Part shown: positions 14,926-23,526 of the stretch, piece after piece | Layout of the letters: every line of letters starts with the position of its first letter | Numbering within the stretch: position 1 is the stretch's first letter | Assembly: GCA_964413265.1 (NCBI GenBank) | Contig: CAYPRX010000048.1 | Location: 1 to 30,262 of the forward strand | Direction of reading: 5' to 3' | Length of the DNA: 30,262 nt | Origin: CAVYGN01 sp964413265 | GTDB taxonomy: Bacteria; Spirochaetota; Brevinematia; Brevinematales; JAOACQ01 | The notes under the pieces: generated by a model | The model's input: only the letters and a program-made list of their open reading frames with translations | What the model was told of the DNA's origin: nothing | Database searches by the model: none | Program-made: the position numbers and the translations under genes

Positions 14926-17900
14926 ATGTCGGAATTTATCCACCTCCATAATCATTCCCATTACAGCATCCTTGATGGAATAACAAAAATCAGGGATCTT
15001 GTGGAAAAGACTGCCGAATTCGGCCAGACCGCTGTAGCACTCACGGATCATGGTAACATGTTCGGTATTATGGAATTCAACAAAGAATGTCTTTCTCATG
15101 GAATTGCACCCATCTACGGTGCCGAACTTTATATAGCCCCAAAAAGCCGTTTTGAAAAAATCAAGGATGAAAAATATTATCACATCATCCTCCTGGCTAA
15201 AAATTACGAAGGTTACAAAAATCTTTTATGCCTGACGTCCCTGGGATATCTGGAGGGATTTTATTCAAGACCAAGGATAGACAGGGAACTCCTCAGCGAG
15301 CACAGCAGTGGACTCATAGTCCTTACGGCATGCTTAAGCGGAGAAATTCCGCGCCTGATTCTCGGCGGCAGGGAAAATGACATACAGGATTCTATCAGCT
15401 GGTATATGGACCTGTTTGGAAAAGACAATTTTTATCTTGAATTACAGAATCACCGTCTCAAGGAAGAAATTACATTAATCTCGAAGATGGTAGAAATTTC
15501 AAAAAAAAGCGGGATCGGTCTTGTAGCTACAAATGATTCACATTATATAGGCAGAGAAGATGCAAAACTTCAGGAGATAGCTTTTGCAATAAGGGATAAA
15601 AAAACGCTGAAAGATGAAAATCGTTTTACCTTCCCTAATGACGAATTTTACTATAAATCTCCTGAGGAAATGACAGCACTCTTTTCGGAACTGCCTGAAG
15701 CAGTTAAAAATACAAAAAAAATCGCTGAAATGTGTTCGTTCGATTTAAAATTTTCAAAACATATGCCGTTATATCCCATCCCTGAAGGAGAAACAGCAGA
15801 AAATATTCTCGAAAAGTTAAGCCTTGCCGGCTTGAATAAACGTTTTAAAAATTCAGTCCCTTCTTCTTATTCCGAGAGACTCGGTATGGAACTGGAACTT
15901 ATAAAAAATATGGGATTTTCGAATTATTTTCTTATTGTTTATGATTTTGTTAAATTTGCAAAAGACAAGGGTATCCTTGTTGGACCGGGAAGAGGGTCGG
16001 CTGCCGGATCCCTTATTTCATACTCCCTGTCAATTACCGACGTTGATCCTTTAAAATATAATCTCTTATTTGAGCGTTTCCTGAATCCAGAACGCATCTC
16101 TATGCCCGATATAGATGTCGATTTTCAGGATGACAGGAGAGACGAGGTCAAGGAATACATTAGAATGAAGTACGGCTATGACAAAACTGCTGATATTATA
16201 ACATTCGGAGTACTTAAATCCCGGGCTTCTTTAAAGGATGTCGGAAGGGTCATGGAAATACCGCTTGATAATGTCAACAAATTAACAAAACTTATAGATA
16301 ATAAAACGGCCAACGAACCCCTTAATCTGGTGATTGATAAAATATTCGAACTGAAAAGGATCCGCCAGGATGGATACATCAGGGAGAAAGAATGGATTGA
16401 ATTTTCATCCAAACTTGACGGTACTATAAGAAATATCGGAACTCACGCATCGGGACTAATTATTTCTGATTCGCCTCTGACTGAAATCATACCATTATAT
16501 AAAGATATGTCAAGCGGGCTTATTTCTACTCAATATGAAGGCGATTACCTTGAGAAAAACGGGCTTTTAAAAATGGATATCTTAGGACTATCCAACCTGA
16601 CAATGGTAAGAGATACATTAGCCAGAATTAAAAAAAATCATAATATAAAGGTAGATCTTTCTGTAATCTCACTGGAAGATGATGAGGTCTTTAAGCTTTT
16701 TCAACGCGGAGAAACCATGGGTATTTTTCAATTTGAATCAGCCGGTATGACGGACTACTTAAAAAAACTTAAACCCACATCGATAGAGGACCTTATAGCT
16801 ATGAATGCGTTATACCGGCCTGGACCAATGGAAAACATACCATCATTCATAGCAAGAAAGAACGGCCTGGAATTAATAAACTGCTTCCATCCACGTCTTG
16901 AACCGATACTGAAAAGCACTTACGGGATTATTGTCTACCAGGAACAGGTAATGCAGATCGCCCAGGTTCTCGCCGGTTTTTCACTCGGAAAAGCCGATGT
17001 GGTCAGACGCATAATGGCCAAAAAAAAGCCCGAAGAACTTGCTGAAATAAAACCGGAATGGATCGAAGGATCTGTAAAAAATGGATTCTCAAAAGAACTG
17101 GCCGAAAAGATATTCGAAACTCTTCTGCCCTTTTCAGATTACGCTTTCAATAAATCACATTCGGCGGCTTATGCGGTACTCGCCTACCAGATCGCCTATT
17201 TGAAGGCTCATTACAAGCTTGAATTCATCGCCTCTCTTTTAACTCTCAACATGAGCAATTCGGATTATGTGAGACTGTATGCGCAGGAGGCCGCATCTGT
17301 CGGAATAAAGATCCTTGCGCCTGATATAAATAAAAGTTACTGGGATTTCAGAGAGTCAGACTTGCAGGGTGAACAGGCTATAATTTTCGGGTTTGGCGCT
17401 ATTAAGGGACTGGGAGAAGGCTTTTCGCGAACAATTATCGATGAAAGGGAACTTGGCGGAGATTTTATATCTTTCAGTGATTTTGTAAGCAGGACCATCA
17501 AGCATAGCGAATTTAAAAAAGGATCGGTTGAAATCCTGATTAAAGCAGGATGTTTTGATTGTTTCTATCCGCCTGAAAAAAATCTCCTGGAAAAATCTAT
17601 CCTCCTTCATAATCTAAATACCTATATATTGCAGGTTGAAAAGAATATTAAAGATAAAAAGGAAGGCAGGCTTTATCTTTTCGATGGAGAAGAAAGCGGT
17701 GGACATGTAGAAACGCAGATCAATATCAATCCCCTTACTCTCAAAGATGATTTCGATAACGAAGTTTCTCTCTTCGGTTTTTATTTGAGTGGTAAACTCT
17801 TCCAGTATCACAAAATACAATACGGTTTAGTTTCACATTGTTCATTGGACCTCGTTACGAGGCTTAAACCCGGGACATGCATTCTTCTTTGCGGTTTCAT

Positions 17901-18384
17901 CAATAATCTGTCGGTTAAAACAGGTAGCAATAATAAAAGTTACGCTATTTTCACCCTTGATAACGGCATCTCAAATTACAAAATATATCTTTTTTCAGAA
18001 AAATACAATATGTTTAAAAAGTACCTTACCAGGCACAGTTTTATAATTATGAGATGCTCCGTAACCGAAGGCAGGGGAGGGAACATCCTTGAAGTATCGA
18101 GCATAAAACCTATAGAACAGCTTCCCCAGGAGAGATTTACAGAACTCCACATCTGCCTGGAAGGCGATGATAAAGATAATAATACAGGGCAGTCGCTGGC
18201 ATCTTTGAAAAAAACTGCTGAGAACCCGACTTCACGAGGTACAATAAAAATAGTATTCCACATAATAAGAGATAGGGAAATGGAGGTTATATATGCCTCC
18301 GACAGGTTCAGCATCAAATATTCGAACACCCTCATGAGGGAAATAGCAGATTTACCCAATCTGCTCGGCTACTGGCTATATTAA
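14926..18384 (+). CDS. dnaE: DNA polymerase III subunit alpha
   Basis: 1152-aa replicative polymerase catalytic subunit of the DnaE1 type. The N-terminal PHP domain starts with FIHLHNHSHYSILDG. The palm contains GPGRGSAAGSL and the catalytic acidic motif PDIDVDFQD. The fingers have ALYRPGPM and the region YQEQVMQIA; FNKSHSAAYA and AYLKAHY follow. A helix-hairpin-helix region and a C-terminal OB fold (about 960-1060) complete the usual order, so it looks full length. The start is ATG 14926 with AGAGG at 14916-14920. It is divergent from the MCP gene. No other replisome gene is adjacent. Confidence 0.97.
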   Translation: MSEFIHLHNHSHYSILDGITKIRDLVEKTAEFGQTAVALTDHGNMFGIMEFNKECLSHGIAPIYGAELYIAPKSRFEKIKDEKYYHIILLAKNYEGYKNLLCLTSLGYLEGFYSRPRIDRELLSEHSSGLIVLTACLSGEIPRLILGGRENDIQDSISWYMDLFGKDNFYLELQNHRLKEEITLISKMVEISKKSGIGLVATNDSHYIGREDAKLQEIAFAIRDKKTLKDENRFTFPNDEFYYKSPEEMTALFSELPEAVKNTKKIAEMCSFDLKFSKHMPLYPIPEGETAENILEKLSLAGLNKRFKNSVPSSYSERLGMELELIKNMGFSNYFLIVYDFVKFAKDKGILVGPGRGSAAGSLISYSLSITDVDPLKYNLLFERFLNPERISMPDIDVDFQDDRRDEVKEYIRMKYGYDKTADIITFGVLKSRASLKDVGRVMEIPLDNVNKLTKLIDNKTANEPLNLVIDKIFELKRIRQDGYIREKEWIEFSSKLDGTIRNIGTHASGLIISDSPLTEIIPLYKDMSSGLISTQYEGDYLEKNGLLKMDILGLSNLTMVRDTLARIKKNHNIKVDLSVISLEDDEVFKLFQRGETMGIFQFESAGMTDYLKKLKPTSIEDLIAMNALYRPGPMENIPSFIARKNGLELINCFHPRLEPILKSTYGIIVYQEQVMQIAQVLAGFSLGKADVVRRIMAKKKPEELAEIKPEWIEGSVKNGFSKELAEKIFETLLPFSDYAFNKSHSAAYAVLAYQIAYLKAHYKLEFIASLLTLNMSNSDYVRLYAQEAASVGIKILAPDINKSYWDFRESDLQGEQAIIFGFGAIKGLGEGFSRTIIDERELGGDFISFSDFVSRTIKHSEFKKGSVEILIKAGCFDCFYPPEKNLLEKSILLHNLNTYILQVEKNIKDKKEGRLYLFDGEESGGHVETQININPLTLKDDFDNEVSLFGFYLSGKLFQYHKIQYGLVSHCSLDLVTRLKPGTCILLCGFINNLSVKTGSNNKSYAIFTLDNGISNYKIYLFSEKYNMFKKYLTRHSFIIMRCSVTEGRGGNILEVSSIKPIEQLPQERFTELHICLEGDDKDNNTGQSLASLKKTAENPTSRGTIKIVFHIIRDREMEVIYASDRFSIKYSNTLMREIADLPNLLGYWLY

Positions 18385-18398
18385 AACAGGCCATATAT

Positions 18399-18428
18399 TT
18401 GACAAACTTTTTATTATTTAACTATAAT
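18399..18428 (+). promoter_or_regulatory. Consensus promoter of the SDR gene
   Basis: Perfect TTGACA (18399-18404) and TATAAT (18423-18428) with an 18-nt spacer, 63 nt upstream of the ATG at 18492. It is just after the dnaE stop, with no terminator hairpin seen between. Confidence 0.8.
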
Positions 18429-18491
18429 ATTTCTTAAGAAAGTCAGGAATTATTCAGCAAGTTTTCAATTAATGAAAGGAGGAGAAATATT

Positions 18492-19361
18492 ATGTCGGCA
18501 AAACTGGAAAAGACGTTTTTTTCAGGTAAAAAAGCGATCGTAACCGGAGGGTCAAGCGGAATAGGTCTATCCTCAGCCAAAAGGCTGGCAGAAGCCGGCG
18601 CTGATATCTGGCTTGTTGCCCGAGATAAGAAAAAACTCGCAAAGGCAAAATCAGATCTTGAATCATTTAAATCTACCGGAAATCAGAAAATAGGATATTC
18701 ATCAGCCGATGTTTCCGATGAAAAATCAGCTTTCGAGGCCTATAAAGAGGCTAAGGATGCTATGGGCGTTCCTGACATTATTATCAATTCAGCCGGCATA
18801 GCTCACCCTGGTTATTTCCAGGAAATGACATCTGATTTATTCCACAGCCAGATGGATATAAATTTCTTCGGTACACTCAATATTATCAGGGCTGCAATAA
18901 AAGATTTTATAAAACGGGGTTCCGGCCATATAGTCAATATTTCATCGATGGCTGGCTTAATAGGAGTATTCGGCTATACAGCATACGGTGCAAGCAAATA
19001 TGCGATAAGGGGTTTTACTGATACTCTGAGGGCCGAGGTAAAACCTATGGGCATAGGAGTCAGCATTGTATTCCCACCGGACACGGATACACCTCAGCTC
19101 GCATATGAATCCCAGTTCAAACCCTATGAAACAAAAGTAATATCCGGCAGCGCAGGATTGACTTCACCAGACAAGGTTGCAGAAGATATACTGACCGGAA
19201 TTATGAAAAACCGCTATATGATATTCACCGGTTTTGATAATAAGCTATTATTCTGGCTATTCGGAAAATTGGGGCGTCTGCAATACCCCGTAATGGATAT
19301 GCTTGTTAAAGATGCTATAAAAAAGAAAAAGAAAGCAGCAAGTAAAAAAAAGAAGAAATAG
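18492..19361 (+). CDS. Short-chain dehydrogenase, 3-ketodihydrosphingosine-reductase-like
   Basis: 289-aa NAD(P)-dependent oxidoreductase. The cofactor motif is TGGSSGIG (about 18-25); NSAG follows, then the catalytic Ser in NISSM and Y-x-x-x-K in AYGASKYA. The sequence FPPDTDTP, followed by KP-x-ET, is the distinctive segment of the KDSR/FVT1 subgroup, which reduces 3-ketosphinganine. The substrate is therefore suggested to be a long-chain keto lipid, but no serine palmitoyltransferase gene is nearby. A hydrophobic segment near 250-258 could associate with a membrane. The C-terminus is an unusual lysine tail: 10 of the last 13 residues are Lys. AGGAGG (18477-18482) precedes the ATG by 9 nt. 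Confidence 0.88.
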   Translation: MSAKLEKTFFSGKKAIVTGGSSGIGLSSAKRLAEAGADIWLVARDKKKLAKAKSDLESFKSTGNQKIGYSSADVSDEKSAFEAYKEAKDAMGVPDIIINSAGIAHPGYFQEMTSDLFHSQMDINFFGTLNIIRAAIKDFIKRGSGHIVNISSMAGLIGVFGYTAYGASKYAIRGFTDTLRAEVKPMGIGVSIVFPPDTDTPQLAYESQFKPYETKVISGSAGLTSPDKVAEDILTGIMKNRYMIFTGFDNKLLFWLFGKLGRLQYPVMDMLVKDAIKKKKKAASKKKKK

Positions 19362-19380
19362 ACCTTATCAGGACCGGTAC

Positions 19381-20394
19381 TCAGAAGAGATTCAATTCCC
19401 CGTCTTTCAAGGGGTATCCCATATGCTCATAAGAGATATTTGACGCCATTCTTCCCCTTGGGCCCCTTGTAATAAAGCCCTGCTGTATCAGATAAGGCTC
19501 ATAAACATCTTCAATTGTATCTACTTCTTCGCTTACAGCTGCAGCTATTGCCGAAATGCCTACAGGCCCGCCCTTATAATTTTCTATAATGACCTTCAGA
19601 ATCTTCCTGTCCATGGCATCAAGGCCTTTTACATCGACCTCAAGCCTTTTAAGCGCAAAATCTGTGAACTCCCTGTTTATCATGTTCAGGCCTTTTACCA
19701 AAGCGAAATCGCTGACCCTCTTCAGCAATCTGTTTGATATTCTCGGTGTTCCCCTGGCCCTTTTAGCGATCTCGGCAACTCCCTCCGAATCGATCGTTAT
19801 ATCGAGCAGTCTTGAACTCCTTGATATTATTTTTTTCAAGCTGTCCGGATCGTAATAATCAAGTCTCTCTATTATTCCGAATCGGGAACGTAAAGGACCT
19901 GTGATAGCTCCAATTCTGGTTGTTGCTCCGATGAGCGTGAAATGAGGAAGAGATATTCTCAGTGTTCTCGCTCCTGTTCCCTCACCTATAATGATATCAA
20001 CTTTAAAGTCTTCCATTGCCGAATAAAGGATCTCTTCCAGTATCTGCTTCAGTCTGTGGATCTCATCAATGAATAAGATATCTCCTTCCTCAAGATTAGT
20101 CATTATCGCCATAAGGTCTCCCTGTTTCTCAAGGGCGTTAGCCGTAGTCATTTTAATAGCCCTGCCGAGTTCATTCGATATTATTTTTGCAAGTGTTGTT
20201 TTGCCCAGACCGGGAGGACCATAGAGAATAGTATGATCGAGGGATGAATTCCTGATTTTTGCCGCTTCAACGAATACTTTAATATTCTCCTTAACCTTAT
20301 CCTGGCCAATAAAATCCTCAAAGCTCCCCGGTCTTAATGGTTCATCAATATCGTCTTTTAAAAAATCGGCTGTGGTAATCTTTTCTTCTATCAT
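19381..20394 (-). CDS. ruvB: Holliday junction branch migration helicase RuvB
   Basis: 337-aa AAA+ motor that drives branch migration with RuvA. Walker A is YGPPGLGKTTLAK, Walker B is LFIDEIHRL, the sensor-1 region reads LIGATTR, the arginine finger lies in GPLRSRFGI, and the C-terminal winged helix ends with GPRGRMA. The start is ATG 20394 with CGGAGGA just upstream; an in-frame ATG at 20412 has no ribosome site. It stands alone here, without ruvA or ruvC, and ends 19 nt from the convergent SDR gene. Confidence 0.97.
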   Translation of the reverse strand: MIEEKITTADFLKDDIDEPLRPGSFEDFIGQDKVKENIKVFVEAAKIRNSSLDHTILYGPPGLGKTTLAKIISNELGRAIKMTTANALEKQGDLMAIMTNLEEGDILFIDEIHRLKQILEEILYSAMEDFKVDIIIGEGTGARTLRISLPHFTLIGATTRIGAITGPLRSRFGIIERLDYYDPDSLKKIISRSSRLLDITIDSEGVAEIAKRARGTPRISNRLLKRVSDFALVKGLNMINREFTDFALKRLEVDVKGLDAMDRKILKVIIENYKGGPVGISAIAAAVSEEVDTIEDVYEPYLIQQGFITRGPRGRMASNISYEHMGYPLKDGELNLF

Positions 20395-20433
20395 GAATCC
20401 TCCGGAGAACATATTTTAAGAATGCCTGGATTA

Positions 20434-20462
20434 ATTATAAATGAAAATAATTGTTTTAACAA
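20434..20462 (-). promoter_or_regulatory. Promoter of ruvB
   Basis: On the minus strand, TTGTTA (20457-20462) and TATAAT (20434-20439) with a 17-nt spacer, about 40 nt before the ruvB ATG. Confidence 0.65.
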
Positions 20463-20512
20463 TAAGCTCACGCGATATCAATCATAAAATACTGTAAATT
20501 TTTTAAAATAAT

Positions 20513-20541
20513 TTGACTAATTCTATAATGTTAAATAAAAT
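20513..20541 (+). promoter_or_regulatory. Promoter of the rpsT-HU operon
   Basis: TTGACT (20513-20518) and TAAAAT (20536-20541) with a 17-nt spacer, 43 nt before the rpsT start. A nearby TATAAT at 20524 has no -35 box at the right distance. Confidence 0.5.
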
Positions 20542-20584
20542 ATTCCTTTGTTGACTCTTTACTGAATCCAAAGAGGAGGATAAA

Positions 20585-20878
20585 TTGCCCATCATCAAAT
20601 CTGCTAAGAAAAGGGTCCGCCAGGAAGCAAAGAGAAGGGAGAGAAACAGGTCGCTGAAGACTTATATGAAGAATCTTCAGAAGAAAACCATAAATTTAAT
20701 AAATTCCGGGGAAACAAAAAAAGAAGAATTAGCGACAGCATTGAATTTTTACAAATCGCAGGTTGACAAAGCCTGGTCAAAAGGAATATTTAAAAAGAAC
20801 AAATCTTCCCGCCTGAAATCAAGGATCGACAGGATGATTTCAAAAAAGGCGCAAACGGAAAACAAACAGGAGGCATAA
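20585..20878 (+). CDS. rpsT: 30S ribosomal protein S20
   Basis: 97-aa primary 16S-binding protein. It starts MPIIKSAKKRVRQ, the S20 N-terminus, and is lysine/arginine-rich with the helical pattern of the family; the C-terminus is slightly extended. The start codon is TTG 20585, fixed by AGGAGG at 20574-20579 (5-nt spacing) and by the family N-terminus. A UUG start is also used by E. coli rpsT, where it takes part in autogenous control. The HU gene follows after 1 nt. Confidence 0.96.
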   Translation: MPIIKSAKKRVRQEAKRRERNRSLKTYMKNLQKKTINLINSGETKKEELATALNFYKSQVDKAWSKGIFKKNKSSRLKSRIDRMISKKAQTENKQEA

Positions 20879-20879
20879 A

Positions 20880-21197
20880 ATGGGTAGAAGCAAGATGACA
20901 AAATCTGATATCGTGGATACCGTTTTCGAAGATTCTGAGGTTAAAGAATATGGCATGTCCAGAAAAGAGGTCGCCCTTGTTATTGTCAAATTCATTGAAA
21001 AATTGAGGGAATCGATTGAAAATTTAAATCAGAATGATAGAATTGAACTAAGGGGTTTCGGCACCTTCGGGATTAAAAAGAGAAAGGCCCGGATCGCCAG
21101 AAACCCGAAGACAGGCGAAGAGGTAAAAGTTCCCGAAAGGAAATCACCCTTCTTTAAAGCGGGAAGGGAAATGAAACAGTCGGTAATGAACAGTTAG
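20880..21197 (+). CDS. HU/IHF-family DNA-binding protein
   Basis: 105-aa nucleoid protein. It has the helical dimer body (MTKSDIVDTVF...), then RIELRGFGTFGIKKRKARIARNPKTGEEV covering the beta arm with the Pro-bearing tip, and PFFKAGREMK at the end. It is a few residues longer than typical HU at the N-terminus. AGGAGG precedes the ATG at 20880 and overlaps the last codons of rpsT, so the two are cotranscribed. HU and IHF subunits cannot be distinguished with confidence from this alone. Confidence 0.95.
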   Translation: MGRSKMTKSDIVDTVFEDSEVKEYGMSRKEVALVIVKFIEKLRESIENLNQNDRIELRGFGTFGIKKRKARIARNPKTGEEVKVPERKSPFFKAGREMKQSVMNS

Positions 21198-21203
21198 AAA
21201 ATG

Positions 21204-21230
21204 GGCCTCCATCTGGGAGGCCTTTTTTTT
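21204..21230 (+). terminator. Rho-independent terminator of rpsT-HU
   Basis: GGCCTCC (21204-21210) and GGAGGCC (21216-21222) form a perfect 7-bp stem with a 5-nt loop, followed by eight T. It begins 7 nt after the HU stop codon. Confidence 0.95.
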
Positions 21231-21312
21231 GAACTGCAGGGGAAACCAGTCAGTTCAAGAGTTTTATAATATTTACCGATATATATTTAAATACAATGAG
21301 TTAAGAGAATGT

Positions 21313-22491
21313 ATGATTACCGAAGAGCTGTTAAAAGAAGAAAAGGAAATAACAAAAATAATAGCTATAATGTGTGCGAATGGAAGTACGGGCTTCCTTA
21401 CAGATAGAGATAACAAATTCAATGTCAGGTTTCGTGAAATCAGGAACGGACAGGTCATTTTCTCGAAAGTCGAATCAAACAGGGCTGACCTGACTTTTGA
21501 ATCGTATAATATGAGGCCTCTTGATGCCGAGATAACGCTGGGGGCCAGCGTTTATCTTTTTACAGCCGTCCCTGTAGGACCCAAGAGCATATCGCTTCCT
21601 GAAACGATAAAATCACATCCAAAGCGTAAAGCGGTTCGTATTAAAATAATGGGAAACTCATTAATTCAAAATATGTACACGCTTATGTCCATTAAAGTTG
21701 TGGATCCCACCATAAAAGATGAAGAATTATCCAGAAAAATCCACCTGATAATGAATACTATCGAAAGCACCCTGGTCAGATCAGAGAATTATGACATTGC
21801 TAAAATAACGCTTTTTGATGGGACGGAAAAAAGCACAATTATCAGGCTGATTAAAAGGTTTCAGAAGCCTTTTGTTGTTTTCGACACGACTAATATTTCT
21901 CAGAAGGAAGAAACAGTTCTGACTTATGAGGATTTCGTTAAAACCCTCAGTGAAGAAGGATCGCACTTTAACGAAATACTGTCCCAGATGGATAAGATAA
22001 AGGAATTTTACCAGAAAAATCAGATTAAAAGTGAAGCTATTGTCCCGCTTATTTTTGAAGAAGAAGTTATAGGCCAGATCAAAGTCGTTTCTCTCAAAGA
22101 TCATATCAGCAGGCCGAATGTGATCCGGCTTAATAATCTGGCAATAAACGCCGTTGAAAACTTCTTCACCAAATGCGCATTTGAAATAGTTTCCAAAACC
22201 CCTCAGTCAATCATAGACCTTGGCACTAGCGGTGCAAAGATAATAGTATCCGAACTCGATTTTTATAAATATATAAGGCTGATGAAGAGAATATATCTCC
22301 AGCTTTATTTTCCCGATCAAACAATTATTAAAACAATGTCAACTATAGTTAATCTCTATGATAATACAATTGAAGGGTACAGACAGATCGGTGTTAAATT
22401 CTCAGGTAATATGGATTGGAAGGACAAAACTAAGCTGGATGAATTCATTCAAAGCGTCATAAGACTTCAAAATTCTGAATTAATTGCTTAA
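21313..22491 (+). CDS. Protein of unknown function with C-terminal PilZ-like domain
   Basis: 392 aa with no signal peptide or membrane helix. The region about 90-120 (HPKRKAVRIKIMG) and the C-terminal segment about 310-390 (YIRLMKRIYLQLYF ... IGVKFSGNMDWKDKTKLDEFI) look like parts of PilZ-type beta barrels; the closing G-V-K-F...L-x-E-F-I is characteristic. A GAF-like middle part is possible. A clear R-x-x-x-R plus D/N-x-S-x-x-G pair is missing, so c-di-GMP binding is not assured. Length and layout recall the DUF1577 proteins known from Leptospira, but that is from memory and tentative. The start is ATG 21313 behind a weak AAGAGA; an earlier TTG at 21229 sits in the terminator T tract. It converges on mltG and the two stops overlap (22480-22491). 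Confidence 0.6.
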   Translation: MITEELLKEEKEITKIIAIMCANGSTGFLTDRDNKFNVRFREIRNGQVIFSKVESNRADLTFESYNMRPLDAEITLGASVYLFTAVPVGPKSISLPETIKSHPKRKAVRIKIMGNSLIQNMYTLMSIKVVDPTIKDEELSRKIHLIMNTIESTLVRSENYDIAKITLFDGTEKSTIIRLIKRFQKPFVVFDTTNISQKEETVLTYEDFVKTLSEEGSHFNEILSQMDKIKEFYQKNQIKSEAIVPLIFEEEVIGQIKVVSLKDHISRPNVIRLNNLAINAVENFFTKCAFEIVSKTPQSIIDLGTSGAKIIVSELDFYKYIRLMKRIYLQLYFPDQTIIKTMSTIVNLYDNTIEGYRQIGVKFSGNMDWKDKTKLDEFIQSVIRLQNSELIA

Positions 22492-23526
22492 ATTTTTATT
22501 ATTCTCCTTTTTATGCTTTTCAATAGAAGGCAGTCTCTGGTATTCCCATACCGCTTTGTTATGTTCCTCAAGAGTTTTGGAAAAATAGTGAGTTCCGTCA
22601 GGTTTGGCTACGAAATAGAGATATTCGACATCAGCCGGATATATTGCGGCGAGTATGGAAGTTTTATCAGGGTTAGCAATCGGTCCTGGAGGCAATCCAT
22701 AATACCTATATGTATTATAATGGGAGTCTATCCCAAAATCAGAGTAAAGGATCTCTCCTTCATATTTTCCGGAGATCATCAGGGCATATATAAGGGTAGG
22801 ATCAGCCTGCAGTTTCATACCCTTCTTCAGCCTGTTATAATAAACGCCGGCAATGATCGGTTTTTCGAATTCAAACCTGGCTTCTTTTACAATAATTGAA
22901 GCCATGGTGAGCACTTTTTTCAGCGACAGCCCTTTTTTATTTATTTCATCAAGGATAGGCCTGTCTACGACGCGATCAAACTGAGTCAGAAATAGAGGTA
23001 TGATCTTTTCGCTTGGGGATCCTATCGGTATTAAATATGTTTCAGGATATATAAGTCCTTCCACGGATTTCAAACCGTTAAGGTCATACTGCTGGAGGTA
23101 TGCCGTGTTGCTGCATTCTCTTAAAAAATCTGCTTCTGACGCCAGATTCTTAGAGGAAAGAAGATCGGCTACCTGAAAAATATTATATCCTTCAGGTATG
23201 GTTATCTTAATAGAATATATCTGGCCTGCTGAAAATTTGGCAATAAGATCATAATAAGATTCGCCCTTTCTGATCTGGTAAATGCCAAATTTAAAATCCC
23301 TGTCATGCCTCATAAGTTTTGCTATGATCTGGAAACGAAGAGGGTTTTTTATTATGCTCTCTTGCTTTAAGTTTTTGGAAACCTCGCGGATTGAATCACC
23401 CTTTTTTATTTCAAATGATGTGTCATACTGATTTACAGTCATGTCCTGAGAACATGCCGCAAAGAGAAGAAATAAGCTAAAAGAAATAAAAGAGCTTAAT
23501 ATACGTTTCACTTTTCTATCTTGCAT
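22480..23526 (-). CDS. mltG: MltG-type endolytic transglycosylase, predicted lipoprotein
   Basis: 348 aa. MltG cleaves nascent glycan strands and is thought to set their length. After a signal peptide ending LFAAC (Cys25) comes a LysM-like region (about 35-110), then the YceG fold with EGLIYPETY (156-164), ASIIVKEA (209-216) and NRLKKGMKLQADPTLIYAL. The common A-S-I-V-E-K-E motif has Val213 in place of the first Glu but keeps Glu215. Most MltG proteins are anchored by a transmembrane helix; here a lipobox is predicted. The ATG at 23526 overlaps the end of the TraR/DksA gene by 11 nt, so the genes are translationally coupled in the rplU operon. The C-terminus is Lys/Asn-rich. Confidence 0.92.
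   Translation of the reverse strand: MQDRKVKRILSSFISFSLFLLFAACSQDMTVNQYDTSFEIKKGDSIREVSKNLKQESIIKNPLRFQIIAKLMRHDRDFKFGIYQIRKGESYYDLIAKFSAGQIYSIKITIPEGYNIFQVADLLSSKNLASEADFLRECSNTAYLQQYDLNGLKSVEGLIYPETYLIPIGSPSEKIIPLFLTQFDRVVDRPILDEINKKGLSLKKVLTMASIIVKEARFEFEKPIIAGVYYNRLKKGMKLQADPTLIYALMISGKYEGEILYSDFGIDSHYNTYRYYGLPPGPIANPDKTSILAAIYPADVEYLYFVAKPDGTHYFSKTLEEHNKAVWEYQRLPSIEKHKKENNKNLSN

Noticed and set aside
20524..20529. TATAAT upstream of rpsT as its -10 box
   Set aside because: No -35 box at 16-18 nt upstream; the TTGACT/TAAAAT pair at 20513-20541 is better spaced.
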